Source: Anthoceros angustus
Lineage: Eukaryota; Streptophyta; Anthocerotopsida; Anthocerotales; Anthocerotaceae
Direction: 5' to 3'
NCBI GenBank assembly: GCA_010909165.1
Contig: VJWM01000226.1
Span: 194,501-258,500, forward strand
DNA length: 64,000 nt
Below the pieces are notes generated by a model. The model saw nothing but the letters and a program-made list of their open reading frames with translations, was not told where the DNA came from and did not search any database. Made by a program: the position numbers and the translations under genes. Below are positions 12,199-25,900 of this stretch, one piece after another. Position 1 is the first letter of the stretch. Each line of letters opens with the position of its first letter.

Positions 12199-15100
12199 AT
12201 GGCCTGGCATGGCAACCGGACTTGTTGTCGCAACAAATTGGTGTGCGTACAATTCTGAGGAGCTCCGCTCACCTCATCTTAGGGAACCACCTGGCAAACA
12301 AAGCCTGGTGCAGCATGCAGAGCCCGGCCCACCTAAAAATGTGGGGCGGGTGTCCAGCGATGGTCGTCGCCAGGAACAGGAGCAGGAGCATTTGTGGCAA
12401 CAATTTTTCTGGACCCTACCATGTGGTGCCAGACGAGATAAGAAGAGCTCCTGCGCCTGACTTCGCGTAAGGGGTCCGGCGAGGTGCCTGGTTAAACAGC
12501 AGCCAGCTTGGGTTGATGAGCAGCTCGTTTCTTGGATATGCAGATGGCTCATGGCCTCTCCTTCCAAGTCGAGCTCCGGATAATCCTGAATCTGGAAGGC
12601 AAAGAAATGCCCAGGCACAGCAGTGTAAGGAGCAGGAACTTCCACTTCCGAGAAAATGGGGTGGTTGACGGGTTTTCCACGATGGTCGCCAGAGCAGGAG
12701 CTTTGGCAACAATTTTTCTGGACCCTACCATGTGGTGGGATAACAGACTAAGAAGAGCCCTGTTCGCCTGACTTCCGGCAAGGGGTCCGGCGAGTGCTGT
12801 GGTTAAACAACATGTTTAAGCCGGCCTGGTTGATGACACAGCTCCTCTTGGATATGTGGTGGGTCATGGTGGATCTGCTTGAGTCCAGCCTCCGAATAAG
12901 CCAACCTGGCAGTCGTGGTGGATCGGAGATGGGCGTCGTAACGGCTGGAACCGTGAGCACATTATGTCAGCAGGGGAAGCTTTCTGAGGCCGTTGGAGCC
13001 CTGGAATCCCTGGCGCAGACAGACTCTGCCATTTCTCAGTCTCTGTTTTACACTGTGCTGAAACTGTGTATAGCGAAGAAGGATCTGGTTGTGGGGCGAC
13101 GAGTCCATGACCTCACTGTCAAACTCGGGTACGAGTCGGATACATACTTGGGGGACCAGATCTTGCGCATGTATGCATATCGAGGTAGTCTGCCGGAGGC
13201 CATGGATGTATGTGTTCACCAGGGTGGGGAAACCAAATGCCTTCTCGTGGTTTTCCATTATCTCTGCATATGCACGGGAAACCTAAGGAGGCCATACAAC
13301 TGTACCATAAGATGCGATCGTCAGGAGTGAAACCGGATGCTCACGTCTTTGTAGCTGCCCTTCAAGCTTGTGCATTCGCGGGCGACTTGGAATCTGGCAG
13401 AAAAGTGCACTGTGATGCATCGTGAAGTGGCATTCCTCCTGACTTGTTTGTTGGGAACAGCCTGGTGGACATGTATGCAAAATGTGGCGAACTAAAAGAT
13501 GCACGCCAGGTTTTCGACGGCATGGCCACAAAGGATGTGGTGACATGGACGTCACTGATAGCTGGCTATTCAAAATGTGGTGAACTGAACGATGCACGCC
13601 AGGTTTTTGACAGCGTGAACACAGAAGATGTGGTGACATGGAATGCCCTGATAGCTGGGTATGCCCAGCAAGGGCTTGGACATGAGGCGCTTGTTCTGTA
13701 TGGGCAAATGGAGCAGGATGGCATCATTCTTGCTGACGATGTTACTTTTGCTTGCCTTCTGAAGGCCTGGTGCCTTACAGAAGGGCAGGCAGCTGCACTC
13801 ACTGATAGTGGAAAGAGGACTGCTGTATAATCTAGTGTTAGGCAACTGCCTGGTGGACATGTATGTGGTGAACTGGGAGATGCACGCCAGGTTTTTGACA
13901 GCATGAAGGCAAAGGATGTGGTGACATGGACTGCCTTGATATATGGGTATGGTATTTCTGATGAAGGTCAGAAGGCACTAGATTGTTTTGAGGAGATGTT
14001 AGCTGCCGGTATTCAGCCCAATGACACAACTTTTACATGCCTTTTGGTAGCATGCAGTCATGAGGGACTGGTCCAGGAGGGTCGCAAGCACTTTGATTCC
14101 ATGGCTGAACGGCATGGCATCAAACCTACTATTGAGCATTACACCTGCATGATTGATCTTCTTGGGCGTGCAGGCCATCTAGATGAGGCTAAGAACATGC
14201 TCTTATCATGTGAGGGCCAAAGTGATGTCGTGGGACTGACGTCTTTATTAAATGCCTGCAAAAATCACGGGGATATTGAGAGGGCGATGTGGTGTTTTGA
14301 AAAGATTGTTAGGCTGGATCCCCAGGACGCCTTTGCGTATGCGCTCATGGCCAATGCCTGTGCAGATGCAGGTAGGTGGACTGATGTAGACAGGATTGAA
14401 ACACAGAGAAGGGTAGCAGGAGCTAACAAGAAACCTGCAGTGGCGACCGTTGAGGTGAATAAGCAGGTGCATAGATTTGTGGTGGGAGAAAGGAGAGAGG
14501 ATATTGCGCCCAAGCTAGAGAGCACGAATGCACGTCTGAAGCAGGAAGGAGGCTACGTACCACACACAAATTTGGTGTTGAAGCCAGTGTGAGAAGGAAA
14601 AGGAAGATTTGCTTTGTGGGCATGCTGAGAAGCTAGCTCTGGCGTTTGGTCTCTTTAACACTCCGAGTGGGACACTGGTAACGAAGAATTTACGCATGTG
14701 CAGTGACTGCCACAGTTCCACGGAAATCATGTCAAGGCTTGAAAGAGAGACATTGTTGTAAGGGATGTACTGTGCATCGATTCGCAGCTGGTTGCTTGCA
14801 GCATATCCAATGCAAGATGGATATCAATGAAATTCATGAAAAATAGATTGATGTTGTGTTCGCTAGATTGATGCGAATGAAATTCATTTGAATGGATGAG
14901 TCTTGCTTCACACATGCATAGTGCCATACCTTAACCCAATATTCATCTCCTTTCTGAGAACTGAGCTTATTCACAATGATGCACAAGAAGGCAAGGCCCT
15001 CGAAATAGTTGCCAGAATCAGCCAAGAATGAAATAAGATGACATTACATGTTGAATCAAAGCTGATTATATAATATTTATATGATATCTAATATTGTATT

Positions 15101-16655
15101 GATATCAGAATGCTTCACTTGGGATGGTAGATCTACTCCCTGGCTTGTTGCACACTTTATGAAGGGCAAGCATACAGATTGAGGGATCGCCCACAATGGA
15201 TGTCCTTGCAAGTAACTTGATCCTGCTACAAGTTCATACATCTTGCATAGATGGGCTTAGATTGCCTAAAAGTGGATGGCCTTGCAGTAACTGTGACACC
15301 TGCAGGGACCAGATTGCCAGTGGACCAAAATCTTCTTCTTCAGTGCCACAATAATGCAAATGGAATGAATCTCCAGCTTAACATGAAGCATTTTGCATTT
15401 TTGAGAGCAAACAACAGATGCTATCTGCGCAACATCAACCATAAAGCTCCAAAGCCCCCCTAAGAATTCTATAAATGGATTCCTCTCAAATGGGACTGAT
15501 CCACTCCCAGTTTACAATGTAATAAATGGGACTTTCCCTAAATGGTAATTGGGACCTTGAAACATACATTCATGTTAGTTTCACCTCCAGGGAAATTTTT
15601 ACTAAAAATTTGAGGAATCCATTATTTGAGAGCACAATAGACGGTGTGATTGAAGACAAGCAAGCCATGATGTAGAGGATGCTGAGAGAGTGCTAGCTTT
15701 CAAACAATGTATAAAGAACTGGTTTAATTTTAGTGCCTATCAATCAAAATTTCAACTGAGACAAAAAGTTTATAAGAATTATTTTTAAATAGTATGAATC
15801 ACACTCCTTCCACCTCAAAGGCACTGCCAGTCCCAATTTGGACTGTATGTAACCAAGGAGGAAAACCTGCGCACCCATCTTCATGGTGTCACATACCTGG
15901 GCATCCTGCCATAGTTGTCTTAGACGCATCTTCCTGCATCGGTCCTGAACGATGGCCTGGCATGGCAACCGGACTTGTTGTCGCAACAAATTGGTGTGCG
16001 TACAATTCTGAGGAGCTCCGCTCACCTCATCTTAGGGAACCACCTGGCAAACAAAGCCTGGTGCAGCATGCAGAGCCCGGCCCACCTAAAAATGTGGGGC
16101 GGGTGTCCAGCGATGGTCGTCGCCAGGAACAGGAGCAGGAGCATTTGTGGCAACAATTTTTTCTGGACCCTACCATGTGGTGCCAGACGAGATAAGAAGA
16201 GCTCCTGCGCCTGACTTCGCGTAAGGGTCCGGCGAGGTGCCTGGTTAAACAGCAGCCAGCTTGGGTTGATGAGCAGCTCGTTTCTTGGATATGCAGATGG
16301 CTCATGGCCTCTCCTTCCAAGTCGAGCTCCGGATAATCCTGAATCTGGAAGGCAAAGAAATGCCCAGGCACAGCAGTGTAAGGAGCAGGAACTTCCACTT
16401 CCGAGAAAATGGGGTGGTTGACGGGTTTTCCACGATGGTCGCCAGAGCAGGAGCTTTGGCAACAATTTTTTCTGGACCCTACCATGTGGTGGGATAACAG
16501 ACTAAGAAGAGCCCTGTTCGCCTGACTTCCGGCAAGGGGTCCGGCGAGTGCTGTGGTTAAACAACATGTTTAAGCCGGCCTGGTTGATGACACAGCTCCT
16601 CTTGGATATGTGGTGGGTCATGGTGGATCTGTTTGAGTCCAGCCTCCGATAAGCC
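10931..16655 (+). repeat. Large tandem duplication: 10931-12903 repeated almost identically at 14793-16655
   Basis: The 3' spacer and the duplicated N-terminal leader of copy C (10931-12903) recur at 14793-16655 with long identical stretches and a few altered pockets (around 15285-15345, 15610-15690 and 15770-15830). The left junction lies in the word TTGCTTGCAGCATATCC at 14790, where the 3' end of copy C would normally continue into TTGCAGTTGTAAGG. This short shared word suggests a microhomology-mediated duplication. Downstream of 12903 and 16655 the two copies diverge sharply through small deletions. Confidence 0.85.
12199..14792 (+). pseudogene. PPR-DYW:KP copy C, partly open, 3' end lost at duplication junction
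   Basis: The leader occurs twice in tandem (12209-12600 and about 12620-12800). The head is open at 12794-13330 (GVVTAGTVSTLCQQGKLSEA). Frameshifts follow near 13200, 13330 and 13425, then open PLS blocks at 13444-13830 and 13903-14592. The latter block holds P2-L2-S2-E1-E2 and the KP box NKKPAVATVEV. A frameshift near 14590 precedes the HAE and CSDCH motifs. The normal SCSCKGRP end is missing because the sequence switches to spacer at 14792. Without the last deaminase residues and with several frameshifts it cannot make a full editing factor. Confidence 0.85.
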
Positions 16656-18372
16656 AACCTGGCACGTGGTGGATCGGAATGGGCGTCGTAACGGCTGGAA
16701 ACCGTGAGCACATGTCAGCAGGGGAAGCTTGAGGCCGTTGGAGCCCTGGAATCTGGCGCAGACAGACTGCCATTTCAGTCTCTGTTTTACACTTGAAACT
16801 GTGTATAGCAAGAAGGATCTGGTTGGGCGACGAGTTCATGACCTCACTGTCAAACTGGGTACGAGTGATACATACTTGGGGGCCAGATCTCTTGCGCAAA
16901 GGTGAGGGCTGAAAATGGATGATGTGTTCACCAGTGGGGAAACCAAATGCCTCTGTGGTTTTCCACATCTCACATGCATGGAAACCTGGAGGCCATACAA
17001 CTACCATGATGCGATGTGTGAAACCGGATGCTCAGTCTTTGTAGCTGCCCTTCAAGCTTGTGCACTGCGGGCGATGGAATCTGGCAGAAAAGTGCACTGT
17101 GATGCATGTGAAGACTCCTGACTTGTTTGTTGCAGCCTGGTGGATATGTGCAAAATGTGCTAAAAGATGCACGCCAGGTTTTGAGGCATGCAAAAAGGAT
17201 GTGGTGACATGACGTCCTGGTATGCAAAATGTGAACTGAAGATGCACGCCAGGTTTTTGACAGCTGCACAAAGGAACATGGAATGCTGATAGCTGGGTAT
17301 GCCCAGCAAGGGCTTGGCATGAGAGGCGCTTGTTCTGTATGGACAAATGGAGCAGGAGGCCTCATTTTGCTGACATGTTATTTTTGCTTGCCTTCTGAAG
17401 GCCTGGTGCCTTACAGAAGGGCAGGCAGCTGCACTCACAGATTGTCGAAAGAGGACTGCTGGATAACAGTGTTGGGCAACTGCCTGGTGGACAAAATGTG
17501 GTGAACTGGAAGATGCACGCCAGGTTTTTGACAGCATGAACAAAGGATGTGGTGACATGGAATGCCTGATATGGGTATGGTATTTCTGATGAAGGTCAGA
17601 AGGCACTAGATTGTTTTGAGGAGATGTTATTGCCGGTATTCAGCCTGACACAACTTTTACTGCCTGGTAGCATGCAGTCATGAGGGACTGAGGGTCGCAA
17701 GCACTTTGATTCCATGGCTGAACAGCATGGCATCAAACCTACTATTGAGCATTACACCTGCATGATTGATCTTCTGTGCAGGCCATTTAGATGAGGCAGA
17801 AGATGCTATCATGTGAGGGCCAAAAGTGTGGGGCTTGACGTCTTTGTTGAATGCCTGCAAAAGTCACGGGGATATGAGAGGGCGATGGTGTTTTGAAAGC
17901 ATTGTTAGGCTGGACCCCAGGCGCCTGCGCTCATGGCCAATGCCTGTGCAGATGCAGGTAGGTGGACTGATGTAGACAGGATTGAAACACAGAATGGCAG
18001 GAGCTAACAAGAAACCTGCAGTGGCGACCTTGAGGTGAATAAGCAGGCATAGATTTGTGGTGGGAGAAAGGAGAGGATATTGCGAAGGAGAGAGCACGAA
18101 TGCACGTCTGCAGGAAGTACCACTCACAAATTTGTTGAAGCCAGTGTGTGAGAAGGAAAAGGAAGATTTGTGGGGCATGCTGAGAAGTTCTGGCGTTTGG
18201 TCTCTTGAACACTGAGTGGACACTGGTAACGAAGAATTTACGCATGTGCAGTGACTGCCACAGTTCCACGGAAATCATGTCAAGGCTTGAACAGAGAGAC
18301 ATTGTTGTAAGGGATGGGTACCGTGTGCATCGATTCGCAGCTGGTTGCTGCAGTTGTAAAGGTCGACCGTGA
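15962..18372 (+). pseudogene. PPR-DYW:KP copy D, heavily decayed but with complete 3' end
   Basis: The leader up to about 16655 is nearly identical to that of copy C, including its internal tandem leader duplication. The PPR repeats from 16660 to 17690 are riddled with short deletions, for example ACATGTTATTTTTGC for the usual ACCATGTTACTTTTGC. Better kept blocks occur at 17560-17760 and 18200-18372. The end is CTGCAGTTGTAAAGGTCGACC then TGA at 18370-18372, so the GRP-coding end is present though frames are lost before it. It has no open frame longer than about 150 residues in the repeat region. Confidence 0.85.
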
Positions 18373-18765
18373 GAAAATGAAGAATGGACAAGAACTAAGT
18401 GTGGACCCCCAGAGAATGTTGCTTTTTCTTGGGGTGAAAGTGCTTGCGTCCAAACGCACTAAGACTTGTCGACCTCTGATCAGAACGCTTATAGTTTTCA
18501 ATGGAGAATGCCTCAGGAACGAAGATATCTGACGGATTTAATGCAGATGTGTGGAAATTTGGAGACCTGAAAGACTGCTTACTGTATGGCCCACAATGGC
18601 ATCCTGATCCATGTCCATCTTTTGGCCAAGGACTTCCCTAATAGCAGGTTTTCCGTGTCTTTGTGTGGCACATACCGTCCTGCTCTTTCAGGTGTGGTCA
18701 TGCACAGGAGCTCATCCTGGTAGCTTTGTGAGACTCATGTTCCGACAGGTCCCCTGACGGCCAGT
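18373..18765. repeat. Spacer after copy D, paralogous to the spacer after copy E (22507-22943)
   Basis: The first 145 bp (18373-18517) are almost identical to 22507-22651, both reading GAAAATGAAGAATGGACAAG. Beyond that, 18520-18765 is a shortened form of 22650-22943 with several gaps. No gene was recognised. The shared spacer shows that copies D and E were duplicated as gene-plus-spacer units. Confidence 0.8.
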
Positions 18766-21700
18766 ATGGCAACTGGACCCGCAGGGACCCAACAATTGGT
18801 CTGTGTACAGGGATGCTCAGGGATCTCACCTCAATTAGGAGTCAACCCCTGGCAAACATCAAGCCTCAGGTGCAGCAGTGTAAGGAGCCCAGCACTTCCA
18901 CGAGAAATGGTGGAGCGGGTTCCAGCGATGGTCGTCGCAGGAGCAGGAGCACTTGTGGCAACAATTTTCTGGACCCTACCATGTGGTGGGACAACAGACG
19001 AGATAAGAAGAGCTCCCGTTCGCCTGACTTCCATGTAAGGTCCTGAGGTCCTGTGGTTAAACAGCATGTTTAAGCCTGCTTGTTGATGAGCAGCTGTTTC
19101 TTGGATATGCAGATGGGTCCTGTGCCCTCCTTCCAAGTCGAGCTCTCCGGATAAGCCTGAACCTGGCAGGCGGATCGGAAATGGGCGTCGTAACTGCTGG
19201 AACGTGAGCATGCTATGTCAGCAGGAAGCTGAGCCGTTGAGCCTGGAATCTCTGGCGCAGACAGACTCTGCTATTTCTCCGTCTCTGTTTTACACTGTGC
19301 TAAAACTGTGTACAGCTAAGAAGGATTTGGTTGTGGGGCGACGTTCATGATCTCACTGTCAAACTTGGGTACGAGTCGAATGCATACTTGGGGAACCATA
19401 TCTTGCGCATGTATGCATGTGAGGTAGGCAGAGGAAGCATGGATGCACCAGGGTGGCAAACCAGATGCCTTCATGTGGTTTTCCATAATTTCTGCACATG
19501 CGTTGGGAAACCTAACGAGGCCATACAACTGTACCATGAGATGCGTAGGTCAGGAGTGAAGGCTGCTCACGTCTTGTAGCTGCCCTTCTGCTTGTGCCGC
19601 AGGACTTGAATCTGGCAGAAAAGTGCTGTGATGATTGCACAGTGGCATTCCTCCTGACTTGTTTGTTGGCACCCTATGGACATGGGCAAAATGTGGTGAA
19701 CTGAAGATGCACGCCAGGTTTTTGAAAGCATGGCCACAAAATGTGGTGACATGGAATTTGATAGCTGGGTATGCAGCAAGGCAGGACATGAGGCGCTTGT
19801 TCTGTATGGACAAATGGAGGAGGAGGGCCTGATGTTGACATGTTACTTTTCTGCCTTCTGAAGGCCTGTTCAAGCACCGCAGAAGGGCAGGCAGCCGCAC
19901 TGCAGATTGTTCAAAGAGGACTGCTGGATGATTATGTTGGGCAACTGCCTGTGGACATGTATGCAAAATGGTGAACTGGAAGATGCACACCAGGTTTTGA
20001 CAGCTGCCTCAAAGGATGTGGTGACATGGAATGCCTGATTCTGGGTGCACAGCAAGGACTTGGCCAAGAGGCGCTTGTGTGTATGGACAAATGGAGCAGG
20101 AGGGCCTGCTTTGGCTGACATGTTACTTCTGCCTTCAAGGCTGTGCAAGCACTGGTGCTTACAGAAGGGCAGGCAGCTGCACTCACAGATGTTGAAAGAG
20201 GACTGCTGGGTAACAGTGTGGGCAACTGCCTGGTGGACATGTATGCAAAATGGTGAACTGGAAGATGCACGCCAGGTTTTGACAGCATGGTCAGGATGTG
20301 GTGATGGAATGCCCTGATAGCTGGGTATGCACAGCAAGGACTGGAAGAGGCGCTTGTTGTATGGACAAATGGAGGAGGGCCTGATTGGCTGACATGGACT
20401 TTGCTTGCCTTCTAAAGGCCTGTGCAAGCACTGGTGCTGCATAGAAGGCAGGCAGCTGCACTCACAGATTGTTGAAAGAGACTGCTGGATAACGTGGCAA
20501 TTGCCTGGTGGACATGTATGCAAAATGTGGTGAACTGAAGATGCACGCCAGGTCTTTGACAGCTTGGCCACAAAGGATGTGGTGACATGGAATGCCTTGA
20601 TAGCTGGGTATGCACAGCAAGGACTCGGTCAAGAGGCTCTTGTTCTGTATGGACAAATGCAGCACGAGGGCCTAGTTTTGGCTGACCATGTTACTTTTTC
20701 TTGCCTTCTGCAAGCCTGCGCAAGCACTGGAGCCTTGCAGAATGGCAGGCAGCTGCACTCACAGATTGTTGAAAGAGAACCGCTGGATGACACTGTGTTG
20801 GGCAACTGCCTGGTGGACATGTATGCAAAATGTGGTGAACTGGAAGATGCACGCCAGGTTTTTGACAGTTTGGCCACAAAGGATTTGGTGACATGGAATG
20901 CCCTGATTGCTGGGTATGGTGCCAAGGGATGAGGCGCTTGTGTAGGACAATGGAGCAGGAGGCCTTTGTGGCTGACATTTATTTTTGCTTGCCTTCAAAG
21001 GCCTGTGCAAGCACTGGTGCCTTACAGAAGGGCTGGGCATACACACAGATTGTGAAAGAGGACTGCTGACAACATAGTGTGGCAACTGCCTGGTGGACAT
21101 GTGCAAAATGTGGAACGAAGATGCACGCCAGGTTTTTGAAAGCATGGCCACAAAGGATGTGGTGACATGGAATGCCTGATTGCTGGGTATGCACAGGAAA
21201 GCTGAAGAGGCTTGTGTGTATGGACAAAAGCAGGAGGGCCTGGTTTTGGCTGATGATGTTACTTTTGCCTTATGGCCAGCACTGGGAACAGAAGGGCAGG
21301 CAGCAACAGATGTGGAGAGACTGCTGGATAACGTAGTGTTGGGCAACTCCTATGGACATGTATGCAAAATGGGGTGAACTGCATGGTTTTGACAGCATGG
21401 CCACAAAGAATGCACGTGGAATGCCCTGATGCTGGGTACACAGCAAGCTTGGAGAGGAAGCTTTCTGCATGACAATGGAGGAGGAGGGCCTGTTTGTGGC
21501 TGATGTTACTTTTGCTTGCCTCAAGGCTGTGATTGGTGCTTGAAGGGCAGGCAGCTGCACCACTGATTGTTGAAAAGGACTCTGGATAACACAGGTGGGC
21601 ACCTGCCTGGTGGACATGTATGCAAAATGTGTGAACTGAAGATGCACGCGGGTTTTGACAGCATGGCACAAAATGTGGTGACATGGAATGCCTGATATCT

Positions 21701-22506
21701 GGGAGTTGTGATGTCCAGGCACTAGCTTGTTTTGAGGAGATGTAGTTGCCGGTGTTCAGCCTATGGTGCTACTTTTACTTGCCTTCTAGCGGCATGGTCA
21801 TGAGGACTGGTCCAGGAGGATGAGCACTTTGATTCCATGGCTGAACAGCGGCATCAAACCTACTATGAGCATACATTGCATGGTTGATCTTCTTGGTGCA
21901 GGCCATTTAGATAAGGCAGAGGATGCTATTATCATGCGAGGCCAAAGTAATGTTGTGGGGTTGACGTCTTTTGTTGAATGCATGCAAAGTCACGGGATGT
22001 AGAGAGGCGTGCGGTGTTTTGAAAGTATGTTGCTGACCAGGCGTCTGCGTATGCTCATGGCCAATGCTACGCAGATGCTGGTATGGACCGATGGGACAGG
22101 ATTGAAAGACAGAGAAGGTAGCAGGAGCTAACAAGAAACCTGCAGTGGCCCATTGAGGAATAAGCAGGTACATAGATTTCTGGTGGGAGAGAAGAGAGAG
22201 GATGCTCAAGAGAGCATGAATGCCGTCTGAAGCAAAGGAGGCCATGTACCAAACAATTTGGTTTTTGAAGCCACTGTGTGAGCAGGAAAAGGAAGATGCT
22301 TTGTGGGCATGCTGAGAGCTAGCTCTGGCGTTTGGTCTTGAACACCTGAGTGGACACCTCTGGTGGTAACGAAGAATCTACGCATGTGCAGTGACTGCCA
22401 CAGTTCCACGAGATGTGTCAGCTTGAACAAAGAGACATTGTTGTAAGGGATGGGTACCGTGTGCATCGATTCGCATGGTTCTTGCAGTTGTAATGGTCGA
22501 CCGTGA
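18766..22506 (+). pseudogene. PPR-DYW:KP copy E, long and heavily decayed
   Basis: The leader starts at ATG 18766 and is followed by the head (SAISPSLFYTVLKLCTAKKD, split by indels) at 19030-19560. A long run of PLS triplets with frequent short deletions then extends to about 21750. One clean block, 20564-20932, encodes a complete P-L-S-P stretch. The E region, KP-type box and deaminase motifs can be followed at 21780-22480, ending in GGTCGACCGTGA at 22506. The copy is longer than H, suggesting extra PLS triplets. It is not translatable. Confidence 0.8.
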
Positions 22507-22943
22507 GAAAATGAAGAATGGACAAGAACTAAGTGTGGACCCCCAGAGAATGTTGCTTTTTCTTGGGGTGAAAGTGCTTGCGTCCAAACGCACTAAGACT
22601 TGTCGACCTCTGATCAGAACGCTTATAGTTTTCAATCGGAGAATCGCTCTCTTTCAGGAACGAAGATATCATAGACGGATTTAATGCAGATGTAGTGGAC
22701 CAATTTAAACCCGGAGACCTGCCAAAGACTGCTTCACAATGTATGAAGCCCACAATGGCATCCTCGATCCACTGTCCATCTTTTGGAAGGACCGTTCTAA
22801 TATTGTCATCCTGTCTGGTGACACAAGAAATACCGTCCTGCTCTTTCAGGATACGGTGGTCATGCACAGGAGCTGGGCATCCTGCCGTAGCCTATTGTGC
22901 TAGACTCATGTTTCGACAGCGGTCCCTCCATGACGGCCACGCT
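22507..22943. other. Spacer after copy E; no gene recognised
   Basis: The more complete version of the spacer also seen after copy D. It includes a stretch (GAAGCCCACAATGGCATCCTC onward) that reads like coding sequence in one frame but has no open frame beyond about 125 residues and no recognised domain. It ends in the leader-proximal block CGACAGCGGTCCCT that precedes most copies. Confidence 0.6.
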
Positions 22944-25900
22944 ATGGCAACCGGACCCGTTGGACCCAACAAATTGGTGTGTCTAGGGTTCTACGAGAGC
23001 TCCTCACCTCAGGGAGTCAATGGCAACACAATCCCCAGGTGCAGCAGTGTAGAGCCCAGCACTTCCACTTGAGAAATGTGCGGGGATGGTTTCCACCGAT
23101 GGTCGCCGCCAGGAGCAGGAACACTTGTGGCAACAATTTTTCTGGACCCTTCCATGTGGTGGGACAACAGACGAGATAAGAAGAGCTCGTTCGCCTGACT
23201 TCCGGCGCAAGGGGTCCGGCGAGTCCTGTGGTTAAACAGCATGTTCAAGCCAGCATGCAGCTCTTTTCTTGGATATGCAGATGGGTCTGCTCCTTCCCAG
23301 TCGATCTCCGGATAAGCCTGAACCTGGCAGGCGTGCAGGATCGAAAAGGGCGTCAACGGCTGGAACCGTGAGCATGTTTTGTCAGCAGGGAAGCTTGTTG
23401 AGGCCGTAGCCCTGGAATCTCTGGCACAGACAGACTCTGCTATTTCTGTCTCTGTTTTACACTGTGCTAAAACTGTGTACAGCTAACAAGGATTGGTTTG
23501 GCGACGAGTTCATGAGCTCACTGTTGCACTTGACGAGTCGAATGCATACTGGAACCATATATTGCGCATGTATGCATGTGAGCAGAGGAGGCATGGATGT
23601 CACAGGGTGACAACCAGATGTTCATGTGGGTTTCCATAATCTCCATACAAACATGGGAAACTATGAGCGCAATTGTACCAGAGATGAGGTCAGGAGGAAG
23701 GCATGCTTGTCTTTGTAGCTGCCCTTGCTTGTGCAGCCCGACTTGGAATCTGGCAGAAAGTGCACTGTGATGTGTGCACAGTGGCATTCCTCACTTGTTT
23801 GTTGGCACCTGCCTGGTGGACATGTATGCAAAATGTGGTGAACTGAAGATGCACAGGTTTTGACAGCATGGCCACAGAATGTGGTGACATGGAATGCCCT
23901 GATAGCTGGGTATGCACAGCAAGGCTGGACATGAGGCGCTTGTTCTATGGACAAATGGAGGAGGAGGGCCTGATTTGGCTGACCTTACTTTTTTGCCTTC
24001 TGAAGGCCTGTGCAAGCACTGGTGCCAACAGAAGGGCAGGCAGCTGCACTCAGATTGTCAAAGAGGACTGCTGGATGATGTAGTGTTGGCACCTGCCTGG
24101 TGGACATGTATGCAAAATGTGGTGAACTGGAAGATGCACCAGGTTTTGACAGCATGGCCTCAAGGATGTGGTGACATGGAATGCCCTGATATCTGGGTAT
24201 GCACAGCAAGGACTTGGCCAGGCGCTTGCTGTGTATGGACAAATGGAGCAGGAGGGCCTGATTGTGGCCCTGATGTTACTCTTGCCTTCTGAAGGCGTGC
24301 CAACTGGTGCCTGGGGCAGGCAGCTGCACTGATGTTGAAGAGGACTGCTGGGTAACGTGTGGGCAACTGCCTGGTGGACATGTATGCAAAATGTGGTGAA
24401 CTGGAAGATGCACGCCAGGTTTTTGACAGCATGGCACAAAGGATGTGGTGACATGGAATGCCCTGATAGCTGGGTATGCACACAGCAGGACTTGCCAAGA
24501 GGCGCTTGTTGTGTATGGACAAATGAGGAGGAGGGCCTGTTGTGCTGACGATGGACTCTTGCCTTCTAAAGGCCTGTGCAAGCACTGGTGCCTTACAGAA
24601 GGGCAGGCAGCTGCACTCACAGATTGTTGAAGAGGACTGCTGGATCGTATGTTGGCAGTGCCTGGTGGACATGTATGCAAAATGTGGTGACTGAAGATGC
24701 ACGCCAGGTTTTTGACAATTGCCACAAGGATGTGGTGACATGGAATGCCTGATAGCTGGGTATGCACAGCAAGGATGACAAGAGGCTCTTGTTCTGTATG
24801 GACAAATGGAGCAGAGGGGCCTTTTTGGCATGTTACTCTTGCCTTCTGAAGCCTGCGCAAGCACTGGACCTTGCAGAATGGCAGGCAGCTCACTCCAGAT
24901 TGTGAAGAGAGCTGGATGACACTGTGTTGGGCAACTGCCTGGTGGACATGTATGCAAAATGTGGTGAACTGGAAGATGCACGCCAGGTTTTTGACAGTTT
25001 GGCCACAAAGGATTTGGTGACATGGAATGCCCTGATTGCTGGGTATGCAGACCAAGGGCATGGCCAAGAGGCACTTCTTGTGTACGGACAGATGGAGCAG
25101 GAGGGCCTGTTTGTGGCTGACGATATTACTTTTGCATGCCTTCTAAAGGCCTGTGCAAAGGGAGCCTTACAGAGAAGGGACCTGCACTCTGGTTGTCAGG
25201 ACTGCTGGACAACATGGTGGGCAACTGCCTGGTGGACATGTATGCAAAATGTGGTGAACTGGAAGGCAGGTTTTTGAAGCAGGCCAAAGGATGTGGTGAC
25301 ATGGAATGCCTGATTGCTGGGTATGCAAGGGGGCACAGGCGCTTGTGTGTATGGACAAATGGAGCAGGAGGGCCTCATTTGGCTGATGATGTTACTTTTC
25401 TTGCCTTCTAGGCCTGTGCAAGCACTGGTGCCTTACAGAAGGGCAGGCAGCTGCACTCACAGATTGTGGAAGAGACTGCTGGATAACGTAGTGTTGGGCA
25501 ACTGCCTGGTGGACATGTATGCAAAATGTGGGGACCTAGAAGCTGCACGACGGGTTTTTGAAAGCATGGCCACAAAGAATGTGGTCACGTGGAATGCCCT
25601 CATAGCTGGGTATGCACAGCAAGAACTTGGCCACGAGGCACTTATTCTGCATGCACAGATGGAGGAGGAGGGCCTGTTTGTGGCTGATGATGTCACTTTC
25701 GCTTGCCTTCTCAAGGCGTGTGTGAGCACTGGTGCCATACAGAAGGGCAGGCAGCTGCACTCACTGATTGTTGAAAAAGGACTTCTGGATAACGCACAGG
25801 TGGGCACCTGCCTGGTGGACATGTATGCAAAATGCGGTGAACTGAAAGATGCACGACGGGTTTTTGACAGCATGGCCACAAAAAGTGTGGTGACATGGAA

